A DNA stretch of 64,000 nt. It comes from Cytobacillus stercorigallinarum (GTDB lineage: Bacteria; Bacillota; Bacilli; Bacillales; Cytobacillaceae). The stretch lies in contig NZ_JACSQT010000003.1 in the NCBI RefSeq assembly GCF_014836495.1, positions 161,182-225,181 on the forward strand, written 5' to 3'. Every line of letters starts with the position of its first letter. Position 1 is the stretch's first letter. Both the position numbers and the translations under genes were made by a program. Shown here in pieces: positions 61,549 through 64,000 of the stretch. The notes under the pieces are model-generated. The model did no database searches and was not told where the DNA came from. It saw nothing but the letters and a program-made list of their open reading frames with translations.

Positions 61549-64000
61549 TTATTTGAATTGCTGTAGTAAATCATAAGAAGAAGTAAAAACTTTTGCTTGT
61601 TTTGCATTTGTAAAGGTTAAATAGTCACCGTAAATCCAGCCCTGTTTACCATTAACTGAAATGCGATACCAAGTTGTATCATAAGGATAGCTGCCATTAG
61701 ATTTTACATCCGTGTTATATCCTAATACAATCACTTGAGTTGAAACTTTTAATGAGCCCAGGACATTACTATTATTATTCACATAAGGGAACGATCTCCA
61801 ATTTGCATTGGTGTTAATTGTTGCCGTAGTACCAGCCGGCATGTTTTTAACAACATCTGATGGATATGGCTTGCCTGCTGGAATATCCCTGCTCCAATTA
61901 CCTGATGGTACAGGACCATTACTCGTTATAACATTTGTAGAAGAGTAGTACTTCGCATCATACGGCTGTAAATCTTCCATTAACCGAGCAATCTTATTTT
62001 GCCAATCTTTATCCGTTGCATATTTCACATTCATGCCAACTAGATCTGGCCCATTGTACCATTTACCATTAGGCGTTAAATAATCCGATTTCACTTGGTA
62101 CGCTACATTACTAATACTATCTTCTACACTATCAAAATAGTAACCGCAAGTGAACGGACAAACATCATACGCCCCGTATCCATATAAGTTATTTTTATAA
62201 TCGAATAAGTTGGATTTCTTTCCCCAACCAGTCTCTAAAATGGTATGTGCTACTAAGTAAGTTGCATTTACCCCATATTTATTTTGGACATTAATAAACT
62301 CTTGAGCATAATCCTTTAACTTACTATCCCCATGACCTTTACGATCAAATAGCGCTTTGATCTCCTGTACAGTCAGCTTTGCTGGTTTTCTTAAATCAAG
62401 ATTGAGATAACCTGGTTTTTCAGTGCTGAGGTCATCTTTGTGGATGTAGCCTGTATATTTCTTCCCATTTACATATACAGTTGCTTTGTACCAGTTTGAA
62501 GTAAAGGTATTAACTTTTAATAAATGTCCACTATTGTATGACTTTATAACTTTAGCTGACTTAGAAGCTGATGTATAGACGTGAACTTTGTCAATTGCAG
62601 CATAAAGTGAAACTAACTTAGGGGTTGATGTGCTGTTTTCGACATCTTCGTGTTTAATAAAACCAGCGCGTTTCTTACCATTTACATATACATTGGTGGA
62701 ATACCAACCATCAATAAATGTAGAATACTGCAGGATACTACCTAATGAATATTCTTTTAGTGCAGATGCATTATTTGACGCATTGCTATACACTTTAGTT
62801 GGCGCTTTTAGGCCCACACCAATATGACTGACTTTATTCTCTGTTGGAATTCTTATATCATTAGCATTAATGTAACCCTTTTGAGATTTTCCATTAACAT
62901 ATACATTTGTTTGATACCAACCAGTAACAAACTTTTTAAACATCAGGGTATTACCCTGGCTATATGATTTAAGCACTTTAGAACCGGTTGAAGTTTTTTG
63001 ATACACTTTTGTAGGGGAGGCCATTCCTATACCACTGATAACTGTTTCATCAGTTGATCCTACTTCAATATCACTAGCCCTTATATATCCTTTTTTCGCA
63101 ACTCCATTTACATATACCGTCGCTAAGTACCAACCAGAAGTAAAAGCTCTAAACTGTAGAAAAGATCCACTTGAATAGGATTTAATTACTTTTGAACCGT
63201 CTGCAGCCTTTTCATACACATTTGTTTTATTAGATTTCGCAATACCCGTTACTAAAGTATTTTCTTTTATTGTTTCTACATCATTTTTTTTGATAAAAGA
63301 TTCTACCTTAATTCCATTAATATATACACCTGTTCTATACCAGTTAGAATTATAGTGTTCATAATATAAAATGCTACCTTGAGAGTAACGCTTTAATGAC
63401 TTGGCATTTTGACTGGCAGAGTCATATACATAAGTCGGTTCTTTTAAGGCTAACCCTTGAACTAGTTTGTTGGTTGTAGAACTGAAGGTTGATAACCGGC
63501 TTTGTATATTAATATTATCAGCCTTTGTGTTTTTTTCATTAACAGATTGATCAATATTTGTTTGTGAATCTTCTTCTAATATACTACCTTCTGCCTCTAA
63601 CTCAGCTTCTTCTTCAAGAATAGGTTCTTCACTATCCTTTATTAAATCATCATCAATACTATTCTCAATATCCTCTTCAGGAGTATCCTTAGAATTCAAA
63701 TCAGGATTTTCTGGGGTTTCTATTTCTGGAGAATCCTCAGAAGAATTTTCTGGAGTTTCTATTTCTGGAGCACCCGTAGAATCGTCTACCCCATCTAAAC
63801 GATTAATACGATAAATGTCAGCTTCTTCTTCCTTTACTAAATACTGATTTTGTACATAACCAATATTATTCACACTTGAAATCAGATTTGATTCATTTAG
63901 TAGTTCGATTTTAGAAAATTCCTCTTCCTGTTCTAAAATTCTAACTTTGGTATCATCATCAATTTGAATACTAACCTCTGACTCAACTTCAGGCTTTTCA
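61549..64000 (-). CDS. SH3-repeat glucosaminidase autolysin (partial, N-terminus beyond window)
   Basis: The frame is open from 63999 to the stop at 61549 (817 codons, last included), so the start and any signal peptide lie outside. An acidic, repetitive region (ETPENSSEDSPEIETPENPD) comes first, then five SH3-like repeats of about 65-70 residues (consensus TKVY...SKVIKSYSSG...GWYxTxVYVNGKxxxGYI). The glucosaminidase domain has the catalytic Glu in LVAHTILETGWGKKSNLF and NNLYGYGAYDVCPF. A last SH3 domain follows (QVIVLGYNTDVKS; GKQGWIYGDYLTF). It cleaves peptidoglycan glycan strands during growth or division. Confidence 0.93.
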   Translation of the reverse strand, partial: EKPEVESEVSIQIDDDTKVRILEQEEEFSKIELLNESNLISSVNNIGYVQNQYLVKEEEADIYRINRLDGVDDSTGAPEIETPENSSEDSPEIETPENPDLNSKDTPEEDIENSIDDDLIKDSEEPILEEEAELEAEGSILEEDSQTNIDQSVNEKNTKADNINIQSRLSTFSSTTNKLVQGLALKEPTYVYDSASQNAKSLKRYSQGSILYYEHYNSNWYRTGVYINGIKVESFIKKNDVETIKENTLVTGIAKSNKTNVYEKAADGSKVIKSYSSGSFLQFRAFTSGWYLATVYVNGVAKKGYIRASDIEVGSTDETVISGIGMASPTKVYQKTSTGSKVLKSYSQGNTLMFKKFVTGWYQTNVYVNGKSQKGYINANDIRIPTENKVSHIGVGLKAPTKVYSNASNNASALKEYSLGSILQYSTFIDGWYSTNVYVNGKKRAGFIKHEDVENSTSTPKLVSLYAAIDKVHVYTSASKSAKVIKSYNSGHLLKVNTFTSNWYKATVYVNGKKYTGYIHKDDLSTEKPGYLNLDLRKPAKLTVQEIKALFDRKGHGDSKLKDYAQEFINVQNKYGVNATYLVAHTILETGWGKKSNLFDYKNNLYGYGAYDVCPFTCGYYFDSVEDSISNVAYQVKSDYLTPNGKWYNGPDLVGMNVKYATDKDWQNKIARLMEDLQPYDAKYYSSTNVITSNGPVPSGNWSRDIPAGKPYPSDVVKNMPAGTTATINTNANWRSFPYVNNNSNVLGSLKVSTQVIVLGYNTDVKSNGSYPYDTTWYRISVNGKQGWIYGDYLTFTNAKQAKVFTSSYDLLQQFK

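Noticed and set aside
1..64000. tRNA or rRNA genes, insertion sequences
   Set aside because: None was recognised by eye; the prophage integrates into a protein gene, not a tRNA, and no transposase was seen.

Overview
The window is an AT-rich chromosome segment of a Gram-positive bacterium of the order Bacillales. The gene order degS-degU, degV, comFA, comFC, yvyF, flgM, flgN, flgK is the late-competence/flagellar cluster known from Bacillus. A comFB gene is missing between comFA and comFC. Together with the wall-polymer genes on the right this suggests the Planococcaceae/Caryophanaceae side (Sporosarcina- or Lysinibacillus-like), but the genus is an inference.

Left host arm (1-4335, minus strand): flgK (partial at the window edge), flgN, flgM with a sigma-D-type promoter, yvyF, comFC and the 3' two thirds of comFA.

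Prophage (about 4334-47710, 43,375 bp): a complete-looking cos-type siphovirus-like prophage is inserted inside the Walker A motif of comFA. A large serine integrase next to the right end is the likely recombinase. If the two ends are rejoined at a shared CA dinucleotide, comFA again reads ...WAVCGAGKTE... and the phage attP becomes a perfect dyad with 11-bp arms. From left to right the prophage holds: a plasmid/Wbeta-like accessory module (HTH protein, replication-relaxation protein, FtsK-like ATPase, XRE regulator); an SOS-type divergent cassette (stand-alone LexA DNA-binding domain, WYL-like protein, two LexA boxes, YolD-like gene and followers, and a large Imm26-like/DUF4240 gene); lysis genes; tail genes (tail spike with S74-like chaperone, Dit, tape measure, a G/GT frameshift pair, major tail protein); head genes (connectors, HK97 capsid, ClpP-like protease, portal); terminase, a candidate cos site and an HNH nuclease; a moron zone (HicAB and a two-gene membrane/soluble pair of unknown function that looks like an exclusion or defence system); a replication/regulation module (ArpU, dUTPase, ERCC4 nuclease, iteron-like origin, primase-helicase, DUF669, AAA protein, Gam-like); and a cI/cro switch with repeated operators, ending in the integrase.

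Right host arm (47711-64000): the comFA 5' part with its zinc fingers, degV, a 24-unit tandem array with a 51-bp period and no clear function, degU and degS, yvyE, a LytR-CpsA-Psr ligase gene, tagO, a family-4 glycosyltransferase, tagA, a MurJ-like flippase, an O-antigen-ligase-like membrane protein, and a large SH3-repeat glucosaminidase that runs off the right edge.

As drawn the host should lack a working ComFA and so be poor at DNA uptake unless the prophage excises. The arrangement parallels the comK prophages of Listeria, and the ends look fit for precise excision.
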